Below are positions 16,310-25,290 of a DNA stretch of 64,000 bases, in pieces. The position numbers and the translations under genes are program-made. Below the pieces are notes generated by a model. It was not told the DNA's origin. It saw only the letters and a program-made list of their open reading frames with translations, and did no database searches. Location: contig JAHBXV010000035.1 in the NCBI GenBank assembly GCA_019636285.1, positions 1 through 64,000 on the forward strand, given 5' to 3'. Source of the DNA: Planctomycetaceae bacterium (GTDB lineage: Bacteria > Planctomycetota > Planctomycetia > Planctomycetales > Planctomycetaceae). The first letter of the stretch is position 1. The number at the start of each line of letters is the position of its first letter.

Positions 16310-16675
16310 TTACTCAAGGTCAACGAATCCGCAATCGAATCGAAGTGTATCCGGCGTGCGGCAGACCTCCCACACAAGATGATAAACAATCAACTTGCTT
16401 GCAGCGTCGGAAGACCAACTTTCCAGGTAGCTGTCACAGGCCAACTTCACCCCATCCGGGGCGCGATGTCGCAGCCACAACATGGGGCGATAAGCCTTGC
16501 TGAGGACTTCTGGCGAGTTGCCGAGAGTCGGTCCCAGCCAGATCGCGGGGCCGATTGATAGCGGCAGAAAGAGTGTCATGACTGCCGCGAGTCGCAGCGC
16601 GTGGGGCCAAGACAGAAAAGCTGCGACCGTCCCTGGGACGCAGACTCGAACTCTTCGGCCGTGCTTGTCGCGCAT
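16310..16675 (-). CDS. Small membrane protein, uncharacterised
   Basis: The start at 16675 is favoured over the longer frame because 'aggggg' lies seven bases upstream on the minus strand. The 121-residue protein has one clear hydrophobic segment at about residues 29-52 ('RLAAVMTLFLPLSIGPAIWL') and a C-terminal soluble part ('AYRPMLWLRHRAPDGVKLAC', 'YLESW'). I recall similar short planctomycete proteins with 'YRP-x-x-WL' after one membrane helix, but no function. Confidence 0.5.
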   Translation of the reverse strand: MRDKHGRRVRVCVPGTVAAFLSWPHALRLAAVMTLFLPLSIGPAIWLGPTLGNSPEVLSKAYRPMLWLRHRAPDGVKLACDSYLESWSSDAASKLIVYHLVWEVCRTPDTLRFDCGFVDLE

Positions 16676-16828
16676 CGGGTGGCCCCCTTGGTTTGCGAGT
16701 CGGAATGCCAGCGGCCGCTTATGAATTTGCCGCATCTCCGATGGTTCTGACGACGAACCGTTTCCGTGAGTTCCCACTTCCCCCTGGAAATGTCTCCACT
16801 TCCGCTTGACGGCTCGGCTTGTTGCCTG

Positions 16829-16853
16829 TAGTTAACTATGCGGTTAATTAACC
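16829..16853. promoter_or_regulatory. Paired palindromes upstream of the ArsR gene
   Basis: Two perfect palindromes, tagttaacta (16829-16838) and ggttaattaacc (16842-16853), lie 16-40 bases before the ArsR start and share a GTTAA core. Spacing and position fit an ArsR-family operator overlapping the promoter, giving autoregulation. This is inference from layout. Confidence 0.55.
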
Positions 16854-16868
16854 AGGTGGTTATCTGTC

Positions 16869-17249
16869 ATGCAGGACGAACTCAGCCAGAAATTCGCGGC
16901 GCTGGCCGACCCGACGCGGCGGGCGATGATTGCCCGGCTGTATCAGGGGCGGGCCACGGTGTCGGAGATTGCCGAGCCATTTCTGGAGCGGATGAGCCTG
17001 CCGGCTGTCACGAAGCATCTCCAGGTGCTTGAGCGCGCCGGGCTGGTGACGAAGACACAAGACGCGCAGCGTCGCGTGTGCGACCTCAATCCAGAGGGGA
17101 TTCAGGAGGCGGCTGCATTTCTGGAACAGTACCGGCAGGCGTGGGAAGAAAGCCTCGACCGGTTGGGTGAGTACTTGAAATCCGTCTCCGCGAACGAGGC
17201 GAAAGCCGGGAGAAAGAAGACCCATGGTCGCAAAAAGCAAGCCGAATGA
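16869..17249 (+). CDS. ArsR-family transcriptional regulator
   Basis: The 126-residue protein starts with 'FAALADPTRRAMIARLYQGR', the usual ArsR opening, followed by 'ATVSEIAEPFLERMSLPAVT' and 'KHLQVLERAGLV', the recognition helix and wing. There is no CxC metal motif, so this is the SRPBCC-linked, metal-independent type. Such regulators usually repress an operon with an AHSA1/SRPBCC partner, exactly the next gene here, whose start lies 26 bases inside this one. The C-terminal tail is lysine-rich. Confidence 0.85.
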   Translation: MQDELSQKFAALADPTRRAMIARLYQGRATVSEIAEPFLERMSLPAVTKHLQVLERAGLVTKTQDAQRRVCDLNPEGIQEAAAFLEQYRQAWEESLDRLGEYLKSVSANEAKAGRKKTHGRKKQAE

Positions 17250-18177
17250 AATCTCGATCACTCGAGTCTACGACGCGCCGCTGAAAATGGTGTGGGAGGC
17301 CTGGACCGATCCTGCCCAGGTCGCCCAGTGGTGGGGGCCACGCGGCTTCACTTTGACCACGCATGGCAAAGACCTGCGACCAGGCGGATTCTGGCATTAC
17401 ACCATGCACGGGCCGGACGGAACCGACTATCCCAACTGGACCGTGTATCACGAAGTCGAAGAGTACCGGAAACTGGTCTATGACCACGGGGGCTACGAGG
17501 ATCGCCCCCCCATGTTCCGCGTCACCGCGCTGTTTTCCGAAGTCGATGGGAAGACGACTCTGGAAATGACGATGGCCTTGCCGACCGCGGAAGAAGCCGC
17601 AGCGACGCGGAAATTCATCAAGGCGGCCGGCGGCAACGCGACCTGGGATCGCCTGGCCGAGTACCTGAAAGGACAGAAGGGCGGGCACTGCTTCGTCATC
17701 AATCGCAGTTTGCCGTTTCCTGTTGCCAAAGTGTTCGAAATGTGGTCCCAACCGGAGCACTTCGCGAAGTGGCTACCCCCGGCTGGATTTATGATGGATA
17801 TTCGTCGAGCGGAAATTCGCGAAGGAGGAAATGGCTTCTTCAGGATGAGCAACGACGCGGGATTCTCACTCTATTGCCGATTTGACTACGAGGTGGTCGA
17901 GTCACCGAGACGGATTGTCTATGTTCAGCAATTCTGTGATGAGCAAGAGAATCCGGGCCGCCATCCCGGCCTGCCGACTTTTCCTGCAGCGCTGCGAACG
18001 ACCGTGACCTTTGTCGAAGAGGAGGAAGACACGACCCGGCTGACAGTGACATCCGAACCGGTCGGTGAGACCACGTCGGAGGAGCTCGCCGCGTTCCAGG
18101 GGGAACGTTCGGGTATGACGCTGGGCTGGACGGGGTCGTTCGACAAGCTGGAAGAAGTGATGTCGCAGGCGAGTTAG
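17224..18177 (+). CDS. Protein with two tandem SRPBCC (AHSA1-like) domains
   Basis: The 317-residue protein carries two copies of the helix-grip fold. The first (about 10-150) begins 'ISITRVYDAPLKMVWEAWTD' and contains 'QVAQWWGP'. The second (about 160-315) begins 'FVINRSLPFPVAKVFEMWSQ' with 'FAKWLPPAGF'. Each domain binds a hydrophobic ligand in other family members; the ligand here is unknown. ArsR-SRPBCC pairs normally encode a single domain, so the fusion is notable. The long overlap with arsR implies coupled translation. Confidence 0.8.
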   Translation: MVAKSKPNEISITRVYDAPLKMVWEAWTDPAQVAQWWGPRGFTLTTHGKDLRPGGFWHYTMHGPDGTDYPNWTVYHEVEEYRKLVYDHGGYEDRPPMFRVTALFSEVDGKTTLEMTMALPTAEEAAATRKFIKAAGGNATWDRLAEYLKGQKGGHCFVINRSLPFPVAKVFEMWSQPEHFAKWLPPAGFMMDIRRAEIREGGNGFFRMSNDAGFSLYCRFDYEVVESPRRIVYVQQFCDEQENPGRHPGLPTFPAALRTTVTFVEEEEDTTRLTVTSEPVGETTSEELAAFQGERSGMTLGWTGSFDKLEEVMSQAS

Positions 18178-18193
18178 TGCATCACGATCGGAT

Positions 18194-18225
18194 GCTCTGC
18201 TGATTCAATTCCGAGTCAGCAGAGC
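18194..18225. terminator. Hairpin between convergent genes
   Basis: A perfect 10-base inverted repeat (gctctgctga at 18194-18203, tcagcagagc at 18216-18225) lies 17 bases past the stop of the SRPBCC gene and before the stop of the convergent gene. No clear T-run follows on either strand, so intrinsic termination is only possible. Confidence 0.45.
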
Positions 18226-18266
18226 GGCGTCCGAGGTTGCGATTGTTGTTGCGAGTCTGTCGCCGA

Positions 18267-18581
18267 TCAGGAATGCGGGGCCGTCAAATTGTTTCGGCTT
18301 GAGGTTCCCATGCCGTGCAGGTAGGCGCCAATCCCCAGGCCGGTCAGCAAGATCAGGACTGGGTAAATCGCCAGCAGATCGACACGAATGTTCCAATCGA
18401 ACTCCCGTTGCACGAAGAATTCGTACTGCGCGTAACAGGCCCAGGCGAGGCTGGCCGCGAAGACGAGCCCGGTGGCCAGATACCGCTTGCGCCCGCTTGA
18501 GAAGAGCATGTGCAGGAAGGCGGCACCAAACACGATGGCCGGCAGGCAGCCAAGGATCGGACTTCGAACGAAAAGGTCCAT
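18267..18581 (-). CDS. Small membrane protein with about three helices
   Basis: The ATG at 18581 has a 'ggag' about ten bases upstream; a GTG five codons earlier overlaps that site. The 104-residue protein has three hydrophobic segments: about 9-27 ('LGCLPAIVFGAAFLHMLF'), 36-52 ('YLATGLVFAASLAWACYA') and 68-88 ('VDLLAIYPVLILLTGLGIGA'). It is an inner-membrane protein of unknown function. It is not obviously linked to the neighbours. Confidence 0.6.
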   Translation of the reverse strand: MDLFVRSPILGCLPAIVFGAAFLHMLFSSGRKRYLATGLVFAASLAWACYAQYEFFVQREFDWNIRVDLLAIYPVLILLTGLGIGAYLHGMGTSSRNNLTAPHS

Positions 18582-18959
18582 GCGGCCGTACTCCACCGGT
18601 GGATGTCAGAGATTTCCAGATCAACATCATCCATCAGATCAGCCTGCTTTGAAATCGGCAAGGACTTTCTCGTTAATGCCTCCAGAAATTGTGCGGGGTT
18701 GGCATTTGTGCTGTTCGATAGTCAGCAAAGGCAGCTTCGCGCGGCAATTACTCTGTTTCTTTCGCATGAAAGGCTGAACTCTCACGGAGTCGCAATGGCA
18801 CGGAGTGAAACGAAGAGAGCGTGAGGCCAATAGGTAGCGCTGAGCTGGCTGTCTTTGTGGCTTGATGACTTGGTGAGAAACTCCTTTAGAAGAGCCATTT
18901 TGCGGTTTGGACACAGTATGTCGGAACCCTGCAACGCATCATTGCTGGTTTTTTAATCG
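18582..18959. other. No supported gene
   Basis: Nothing protein-like was seen on either strand. A stretch ggttttttaatcg (18947-18959) lies right at the 3' end of the Tad gene cluster but is not preceded by a convincing stem for that strand. Confidence 0.4.
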
Positions 18960-20486
18960 CTACTGAACCAGAAACACATCATAAGCGGGCGGAAGTGGGG
19001 TCGTCGGTTTGATTTGGCAGTCGAGCACGTTCACGAAGCGCATGGAGCCGACCACGAACCGGCTCTCGAACGATCCCATGCCCGCCATCACGAGGTGGCC
19101 CCATTTCGCGTAGATCGTCCCGCCAAATTCTCCATTCGACAGTAGCGTGTCGCGGGCAATCACGAGAATTCGGCGATCGTTGCGACGCTGATAGATGAGC
19201 ATGTTATGAAACGGGCTGCCTGGCGAGTTGAGCGGCGTATACTTGCTGCCTAATAGACCGGCATTGATCACCACGCTGGGAAGGATCGTTCCCACCGCCG
19301 GGCCCGGAGGAGTCTCGTCGCTATCACCGTTATCGGGAAGCCCGGAACTCGCCGAGTAGGTGGAGGAGTTCGTGATATAGAACATGACTCCTTCAGCTTT
19401 CACCTCGCCGCCGATGATCTGCAGCGGAATATTTGTCAGCGGATTCTTTCCTCGAATTATGTAGATCCCCTTCTGAAACGTGACCCTTCCGGAAACGATC
19501 TGAATGTAGTCATAGACGCCCGGTTGCAAGACCGTTGGCAGACCGATCAGTGGAAGACCGGCGATAATGACTCCACCCCGATTCGTGGGATTGACATTCA
19601 CCGGGTCGGAGACAGTGGTCGGCACGGGGAGGCTGGCCAGGGGGTCGGGCACTGGTAAAGCATTCGCCCGGAGGGGCGAGTCCTCGCCCGAGACAAAGGG
19701 ACCATAATTGCGTTTATTGTCGACGCCCCCGACCACGCGAATATCGCGAGCCTTGAGTTTCGTCAGCGGAAGAAGCGGCGTGGCCGTCACGGCCGCTCGC
19801 AGAAGCATGGCTTTTCCCGCCGGATCGCCATTCTCATCGACGCCGCCCCATTCGGTGTTGACGAGCACGGCGCCGTCGACCTCGAGTTTTCCAAGGCCCA
19901 GGACTTCCAGGCCTCCCAGGTGAGTCGAAGGTAGCGCCGGCAACGTGAGTCCGGTAATGGCTGGAAGCGAAATGCCGGGAGGATTCGGGTCCAGAACAAC
20001 CACCGCGGCACCTGCCGTGGCAGCCTCGCGACCGGCCACGGCTCGCGCGCTGACCGATCGCCTCTGAATTCCATTGAGCACCTGGATGAACAACGAGGGA
20101 GCATCGAGCGTGACGTGGACCTCGGCGAATCCCGAACGTCCCGCGTACGGGCCTTGTGCTGGCGGGATCTCGACCAGCACTCCCGCGCCGGCGAGTCCAT
20201 CGTGCGAGCGGACGCATTCGATGGCAATGCTTTCCGCGGTATTGGCATTTTCGCCCCGTGCGAGGGCGGCTGCCGCGGCCGTCGCTCCGGCGTCGGCCGC
20301 GTGTTGAACGACATTGGCATCTGTCATCAGGCGACTGCTGTCGATCACCAGCCCCAGCACTCCCAGCAGCATGGGGAGCAAGACCGCTAGAAAGATGAGA
20401 ACCTTGCCGCGTCGTTCGCGGAAACGACCATCGTGCAGACGTTTTACGGAGGAAGGGGGGATCTGCTTTTGCATGGTGAAGCCCAT
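18960..20486 (-). CDS. tadG: TadG-like pilus assembly protein
   Basis: The 508-residue protein starts with a basic stretch and a long hydrophobic helix (about 27-50, 'VLIFLAVLLPMLLGVLGLVI') followed by 'DSSRLMTDANVVQHAADAGA', the hallmark of TadG pseudopilins. The rest is a large extracellular region dominated by short Gly/Leu/Ile repeats ('ISLPAITGLTLPALPSTHLG', 'LGGLEVLGLGKLEVDG'), probably a beta-solenoid. No von Willebrand domain is seen, unlike many TadG proteins. It closes the Tad cluster; the upstream gap with palindromic repeats separates it from tadE. TadG-type proteins help assemble or anchor Flp pili. Confidence 0.75.
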   Translation of the reverse strand: MGFTMQKQIPPSSVKRLHDGRFRERRGKVLIFLAVLLPMLLGVLGLVIDSSRLMTDANVVQHAADAGATAAAAALARGENANTAESIAIECVRSHDGLAGAGVLVEIPPAQGPYAGRSGFAEVHVTLDAPSLFIQVLNGIQRRSVSARAVAGREAATAGAAVVVLDPNPPGISLPAITGLTLPALPSTHLGGLEVLGLGKLEVDGAVLVNTEWGGVDENGDPAGKAMLLRAAVTATPLLPLTKLKARDIRVVGGVDNKRNYGPFVSGEDSPLRANALPVPDPLASLPVPTTVSDPVNVNPTNRGGVIIAGLPLIGLPTVLQPGVYDYIQIVSGRVTFQKGIYIIRGKNPLTNIPLQIIGGEVKAEGVMFYITNSSTYSASSGLPDNGDSDETPPGPAVGTILPSVVINAGLLGSKYTPLNSPGSPFHNMLIYQRRNDRRILVIARDTLLSNGEFGGTIYAKWGHLVMAGMGSFESRFVVGSMRFVNVLDCQIKPTTPLPPAYDVFLVQ

Positions 20487-20523
20487 GTCTGTCTTGGTCA
20501 GGGACGTGCGTCCGGAAAGGCGC

Positions 20524-20593
20524 GTGCCACAGGTTCTGCCAGTGCATGCGAGGTTGGCCAGCGACCAGAAGAGGCACTGGCAGAGCCAGTGGC
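20524..20593. repeat. Two copies of a palindromic repeat between Tad genes
   Basis: The copy at 20524-20545 reads gtgccacaggttctgccagtgc. The copy at 20574-20593 is inverted (gcactggcagagccagtggc). Read in the same direction, 18 of 20 positions agree. Each can fold into a short hairpin; the second has a perfect 7-base stem with a 3-base loop. Confidence 0.65.
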
Positions 20594-20622
20594 CCGCGCC
20601 AATTCTTAAACGCGCGAAAGGA

Positions 20623-21099
20623 TTAGTGTTGAATTCTCATCACGGAGACTGCCTGCAATTGCCAGGTCGATGTGCCAAACAAACCTGAAAGCAGCGGCTG
20701 GTGTTGATACCGCAGCGTGGCACGGATGCGACGGTCGACCGCGTGGCTGCCATCGAGCCATTCCAGTCGAATGTGGACCTGATTCGCGGGCATGACGGCA
20801 AGATAAGGGAAGACCTCCCCGGCAATTTCGCTGCCATCGCTGGCAACACCCACATAGGTGGCCGGTCCCCAGGGAGTAAATTCCCCCTCGGAGTGTTCGC
20901 CTCGCACAATGGCTACTCGGGCCAGACGGCAGGCGGCAGCCTCGAGATTGTTACGATTCAGAACGGCCAGTCCAAAATCGAGCATTCCCAGAATCAGCAG
21001 AAGCAGCGTCGATCCGACAACGGCCGACTCCACCAGGGCCGCGCCCCGCCGTTGGGAGCATTGCTTGTTGTTCCTGAGGAGCAGTTTTCGATGATTCAT
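20623..21099 (-). CDS. tadE: TadE-like pilus assembly protein (first)
   Basis: The ATG at 21099 is chosen because it opens a standard leader ('MNHRKLLLRNNKQCSQRRGA'); the frame upstream covers repeat DNA. The 158-residue protein has the TadE signature 'RRGAALVESAVVGSTLLLLI' with glutamate at +5, followed by a transmembrane helix and a small periplasmic domain ('ACRLARVAIVRGEHSE'). TadE is a pseudopilin processed by the prepilin peptidase and required for Flp pilus assembly. It is separated from the neighbouring tad genes by gaps that hold palindromic repeats. Confidence 0.75.
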   Translation of the reverse strand: MNHRKLLLRNNKQCSQRRGAALVESAVVGSTLLLLILGMLDFGLAVLNRNNLEAAACRLARVAIVRGEHSEGEFTPWGPATYVGVASDGSEIAGEVFPYLAVMPANQVHIRLEWLDGSHAVDRRIRATLRYQHQPLLSGLFGTSTWQLQAVSVMRIQH

Positions 21100-21159
21100 G
21101 TTTCGGACCGAAGAGTTGTGGGGCGAGGCATCAAGTCCTTTAAGGGCAATCGCGGATGG

Positions 21160-21229
21160 GTGCCACTGGCTGTGCCGGTGTATCTTACGTTGATTGATCA
21201 CAATAAAGCGCCCTGGCCTAGCCAGTGGA
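21160..21229. repeat. Two more copies of the Tad-region palindromic repeat
   Basis: At 21160-21180 the sequence is gtgccactggctgtgccggtg (17 of 19 core positions match the 20574 copy). At 21212-21229 is a degenerate inverted copy (cctggcctagccagtgga). They lie in the gap between the two tadE-like genes. Confidence 0.55.
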
Positions 21230-21256
21230 ACACGATCCTTAATTCATGGCTAAGTT

Positions 21257-21700
21257 CTAACGGTGCTCCTCGACCGACACGGCGTGCGTGATTGGAATGT
21301 GATGCGAGAGTCCCGGCCAGTTCACGATCGTGCGGAATGAAACTTCTCCCCAGACGGTGATGCGTTGGCGTCCAGGGGCGAGTTCCACCGACTCGAACTC
21401 AACGGAGAGTTGAGACAGGTCGAGTTGCGGCGTTCCCTGAAGCTCCTCGAGAACGGCTGTCCGAATCCGATCTTCCCAGGCATCCGCGGTCAACGGGGTG
21501 AGTCGGTGTGTGGCGCCGGTTTCGGCGCCCACGCGGACGGCATTGGCCAGCGCGCAACGGGTCGTGAAGGCACGTCCGATATCCACGGTTCCGAGTACGA
21601 TAGTCATAAGAACCGGTAAGATGATCGCCAATTCGACCGCCGATGCGCCAAGCCGTTGACGCGGAACATGACAGTGCGTGATTGTTGGTTTTCGCTTCAT
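21257..21700 (-). CDS. tadE: TadE-like pilus assembly protein (second)
   Basis: The 147-residue protein has 'RLGASAVELAIILPVLMTIV' near residue 16, the TadE/TadF prepilin-like signature with glutamate five residues into the helix, then 'DIGRAFTTRCALANAVRVGA', typical of the family. The periplasmic part is short and beta-like. Its ATG overlaps the tadC stop (ATGA), so it is translated with tadC. Two TadE-like genes here probably encode TadE and TadF equivalents; which is which cannot be settled by sequence alone. Confidence 0.8.
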   Translation of the reverse strand: MKRKPTITHCHVPRQRLGASAVELAIILPVLMTIVLGTVDIGRAFTTRCALANAVRVGAETGATHRLTPLTADAWEDRIRTAVLEELQGTPQLDLSQLSVEFESVELAPGRQRITVWGEVSFRTIVNWPGLSHHIPITHAVSVEEHR

Positions 21701-22701
21701 CGCCGGGCTCCCATCGCGGAACGTGTTACCGGAGCCGGTTTTGAATCGGCCTTTGACGAGAACGATTCAGAGAGCTTGATGGCCGCTGGCCCGGCCAGCA
21801 CGACGAAAATCGCGGGAAAGATCAGCAGCATGGTCGGCAGCAGAATCTGGACCGATGCCTTCTGGGCTTTTTCCTCGGCGACTTGTTCACGCTGAGTCCG
21901 CAAACCATTGGCGTGCTGACGCAAGGCTTCAGCAACCCCCGACCCAAATCGTCTCGCCTGCTGCACAACGGTGCTCAAAGAACCGAGCGGGTCATAGTCG
22001 GTCCGCTCGGCAAGATGACGCAGAGCCGTTTCGGGGGTGGCGCCCAGTTCGATTTGCGTCTGGACGGCCTTCATTTCGCCGCCGAGAGTCGGATGTGCGA
22101 GTTGCACTTCATCCGAGACCCGCTGCAACGCCGCCTCGATCGACATCCCGGCTTCCAGGCAGGTCACCAGGAGGTCGAGAAAGTCGGGCAACGTGCGGGC
22201 AAACAAGGAATGGCGGTTTCGCTTCATGCGACCGAGCCAGATTCCTGGTAGAACGACGCCCAGGCAACTGGCGGCCGCCCCCAGACAAAGCCCGCGCGGA
22301 TTGTCGGTCCAGCCAGTCGAATCGGCCAACACTCCAATGGCCAGGGGAATGACAACTCCCAACGTCTTGGCCGTCAGAAGAGTCGAAAGCGCCCATGGCG
22401 AATAGATCCCAGCGTGCAAGAGGCGTGCCTGCAATTCCCCCTCTTCGCCTTGAAGGTTCTGCATCAATTGGATGGCGGACCGTCGGCCGGAAGGATTTCC
22501 TTCGGCTCGATGCCCCCAGAACCGGGAAACGCCACGGTCGGGCGTCGGACTACCAGTTCCGCGGCCTCGCAAGTTGGCAAAGCGATCGTCGATGCGAAGA
22601 TCGCGCGAGAAGAACTGCCGTCCAGCCAGCAGCACCAGACAGGTGACCGCGACAAACGACGACATCGATACAATCAGATGAACGCTATTCACGTCATGCA
22701 C
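21697..22701 (-). CDS. tadC: Tad secretion inner-membrane protein TadC
   Basis: The 334-residue protein is a type II secretion F-domain protein: an N-terminal helix (about 10-28), two helices near 105-150, the conserved cytoplasmic block 'RTLPDFLDLLVTCLEAGMS' (about 174-192) with 'EALRQHANGLRTQREQ', and a final helix ('ILLPTMLLIFPAIFVVLA'). Partner of TadB, it forms the platform on which CpaF acts. The start shown is GTG at 22701; an ATG at 22665 is an alternative and neither has a strong ribosome-binding site. A 224-base gap separates it from tadB. Confidence 0.85.
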   Translation of the reverse strand: MHDVNSVHLIVSMSSFVAVTCLVLLAGRQFFSRDLRIDDRFANLRGRGTGSPTPDRGVSRFWGHRAEGNPSGRRSAIQLMQNLQGEEGELQARLLHAGIYSPWALSTLLTAKTLGVVIPLAIGVLADSTGWTDNPRGLCLGAAASCLGVVLPGIWLGRMKRNRHSLFARTLPDFLDLLVTCLEAGMSIEAALQRVSDEVQLAHPTLGGEMKAVQTQIELGATPETALRHLAERTDYDPLGSLSTVVQQARRFGSGVAEALRQHANGLRTQREQVAEEKAQKASVQILLPTMLLIFPAIFVVLAGPAAIKLSESFSSKADSKPAPVTRSAMGARR

Positions 22702-22925
22702 TCCGGTCTGACGATTCCGGCGAAGACATCGGAATTACAATTGGTCGAGGCATTCTCACGAGAAATGTTTAGCGGGACATCCATCACCAACGACTAACAA
22801 AAACGTGAGCCACTGGTTCCGTCAGCGAGTGTTTTATAAAGCGAGCAACTTAAGGAACTCTGGCATAGCCCGTGGCACCAGAAGGATATGCACAGATAAA
22901 ACACGCGCGACCGCGAACCTGGCGA

Positions 22926-23879
22926 TCAGTATTCAATATTGACGATCTTGCGAATCCATAGCATTCCCAGAATCTGCGCTGCGGCGATCGCCACGAGCAG
23001 ATGCGGGCGATCGAGCAGTGGCTTTCCATACTCGGGATCGAGAGTCATGATCGCCGCGAACGCGGCGATGGGTAGGACGGCCAGCACCGTGGCCTGCATG
23101 CGGCCTTCGCCGGTCAGCGCCTTGACCCGGGCAACAAGGTTCAAACGACCGCGAACCATCTCCGCGAGATTATTCAGGAGTTCGATGCAGTTGCCGCCGG
23201 AGTCGCGTTGCACCAGCATGGCCACGGAGAAGATCTGCAACTCCATGACGCCCGTTCGTCGGGCGAGATCGTGTAGCGCGGCTTGTACGGACAGACCAAG
23301 CTGCTGCTGTTTGCAGCAGATGGAGAATTCCTCGGAGAGGGGAGCCGGCATGTCCGTTGCGACGATTTGCATGGCCCCGGCAATCGTTTGGCCGGACTTG
23401 ACGGCCCGTTTAAGCTGATCGAATGCCTCCGGAAGCTGCCGGCAGAGCCTCTGGATGCGAGTCCGGCGCTTGCACTCCACGTAGACAAATGGAATCGCCA
23501 TGGCAATGAGTCCGGCGGGTATGGTCAAAAGCGGATAGGAGCTGGCGAGGTAGGCGGCGATTCCTCCCATCAGCCCAGAGAGGCCGGCAAGCAGGAAGAC
23601 ACGCTCGGCCGGAATGCCGAGGCCCGACTGTTCAAGAGCCAGCGCGAACTTTTCCCGCGGGCTCAACTGGCTCTGCCGGGTTTGGTCATGCAGGATTTTG
23701 AGATCGCGAAATAGCGGAGATCGCTTGCGAATTTCTTCGCCATCGGCACGAAAGCGATCCGCCAGCCGCTGGCCGGTCAGCCAGCGCTCGCGAAGAACCT
23801 CTTCGAAGATCAGCCACCCGATCGCGGCGGCGGCGGCGATTCCAGACACGACGGCAAGCGGGAGAATGTATGGTTGCAT
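22926..23879 (-). CDS. tadB: Tad secretion inner-membrane protein TadB
   Basis: The 317-residue protein has the TadB layout: N-terminal helix (about 5-25), paired helices near 95-130, the F-domain motif 'LPEAFDQLKRAVKSGQTIA' (about 150-168) with 'MPAPLSEEFSICCKQQQLGL', and a C-terminal helix pair ('VLAVLPIAAFAAIMTL', 'LLVAIAAAQILGMLW'). Its ATG is fused to the cpaF stop as TAATG at 23877-23881, so translation is coupled. With TadC it forms the membrane platform for Flp pilus extrusion. Confidence 0.87.
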   Translation of the reverse strand: MQPYILPLAVVSGIAAAAAIGWLIFEEVLRERWLTGQRLADRFRADGEEIRKRSPLFRDLKILHDQTRQSQLSPREKFALALEQSGLGIPAERVFLLAGLSGLMGGIAAYLASSYPLLTIPAGLIAMAIPFVYVECKRRTRIQRLCRQLPEAFDQLKRAVKSGQTIAGAMQIVATDMPAPLSEEFSICCKQQQLGLSVQAALHDLARRTGVMELQIFSVAMLVQRDSGGNCIELLNNLAEMVRGRLNLVARVKALTGEGRMQATVLAVLPIAAFAAIMTLDPEYGKPLLDRPHLLVAIAAAQILGMLWIRKIVNIEY

Positions 23880-25252
23880 TATCGTTCACCTATGTAACCC
23901 ACGGCGTCGATCCGTTCGTGCTCCAGGACACGCCGTTCGAATAAGTCTGGCGGTAACTGAATGCCGCACGCCTGAATCCGACCAAGGCACCTAGGCTGAA
24001 TGCCGGTCGCATGAAACTGGCCTTTAGCGGCATGGTTGGCGTCCAGACCCGTCTGTTCGAAGTGAAACACGTCGTGCATGTTGATGGTTTCGCCATCGAG
24101 CCCGGTGATTTCCGAGATCTGCACGACCTTTCTCGCTCCTCCGCTCAACCGCTCGCAGTGCACGACAATATTGACGGCCGAGACGATGAGCCGCTGGATG
24201 AACCGCAGCGGCAGGTTACCGCCGGCGAGGCTCGACAGAAGCTCCAGGCGGCTCAGGGCGTCGCGAGCATCGTTGGCGTGAATGGTCGACAGGCTGCCAT
24301 CATGGCCGGTCGTCATCGATTGCAGCATGTCGAACGTCTCGGCGCCGCGGCATTCGCCGACAATGATCCGATCGGGACGCATTCGCAGGGCGTTGCGAAC
24401 CAGGTCGCGAGCGGTAACTTCCCCTTTGCCTTCGACGTTTTCGGGCCGGGTTTCCATACGGGCGACGTGAGGCTGCTGTAATCGGAGCTCCGCCGCGTCC
24501 TCGATCGAGACGATGCGTTCCCCCTCGGGAATAAAGCTCGACAACAGGTTGAGAAACGTCGTCTTTCCGCTCCCCGTGCCGCCGGAAATAATAATGTTCA
24601 TCCGCGAACGGACGCAGGCCACGAGGAAGGCAATCATTTCGCGCGTCGCCGACTTGCGTGCCAGCAGGTCGGCTGCGTCCAGGGGGCGGTTGCCGAATCG
24701 GCGAATCGAGACCAGGGCTCCGTCAAGAGCCAATGGACGAATCACGGCGTTGACGCGGCTACCGTCTTCGAGCCGCGCGTCGACCATAGGATTCGATTCA
24801 TCCAGCCGACGACCGACGCGACTGGCAATTCGCTGAACGATTTCGAGGAGATGCTGCTCGTCGTTGAAAGCGACATTCGACGGTTCCAGGCGGCCGCGCC
24901 GCTCGACGTAGACCACCTTCGGGCCATTGATGAGCACATCCGTGACCGTCGGATCGCGCATCAGCGGGTCGAGGGGGCCAAGCCCCAGCGTTTCATCCAG
25001 GACTTCGCTGACAAGCTGCTCGCGCTCGTCAACGGATAAGAGGTTGCCGCAGGAGTCGGTCAGCTCTTCGAGCGCCGCGCGCAGTTCGCGCCTTAACTCA
25101 TAGTCGTCCAGCTTTCGGACCGTCGACAGGTCCATCCCCGTGATGAGACGCTGGTGGAGATCCTTCTTGAGACGCAAAAACCAATCTTCGTTGGCACCAC
25201 TACCGGGCGATCGCCGATCCCGGGAAAGGTTCGAGGGGATTTGTAGAGTCAT
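23879..25252 (-). CDS. cpaF: Tad pilus assembly ATPase CpaF/TadA
   Basis: The 457-residue protein is a type II/IV secretion ATPase. Walker A GGTGSGKT is at 224-231, the Asp-box region is '[13 protein letters not shown]' (247-259), and Walker B with flanks is '[16 protein letters not shown]' (295-310), followed by '[16 protein letters not shown]', the His-box. It powers pilus extension through TadB/TadC. Length and motifs are complete. It starts 38 bases after the cpaE-like stop, so cpaE-cpaF-tadB form one operon. Confidence 0.93.
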   Translation of the reverse strand: MTLQIPSNLSRDRRSPGSGANEDWFLRLKKDLHQRLITGMDLSTVRKLDDYELRRELRAALEELTDSCGNLLSVDEREQLVSEVLDETLGLGPLDPLMRDPTVTDVLINGPKVVYVERRGRLEPSNVAFNDEQHLLEIVQRIASRVGRRLDESNPMVDARLEDGSRVNAVIRPLALDGALVSIRRFGNRPLDAADLLARKSATREMIAFLVACVRSRMNIIISGGTGSGKTTFLNLLSSFIPEGERIVSIEDAAELRLQQPHVARMETRPENVEGKGEVTARDLVRNALRMRPDRIIVGECRGAETFDMLQSMTTGHDGSLSTIHANDARDALSRLELLSSLAGGNLPLRFIQRLIVSAVNIVVHCERLSGGARKVVQISEITGLDGETINMHDVFHFEQTGLDANHAAKGQFHATGIQPRCLGRIQACGIQLPPDLFERRVLEHERIDAVGYIGER

Positions 25253-25290
25253 GGAACAGCCTCCGAAACGGAATGTCGCCAGAATGGAAC

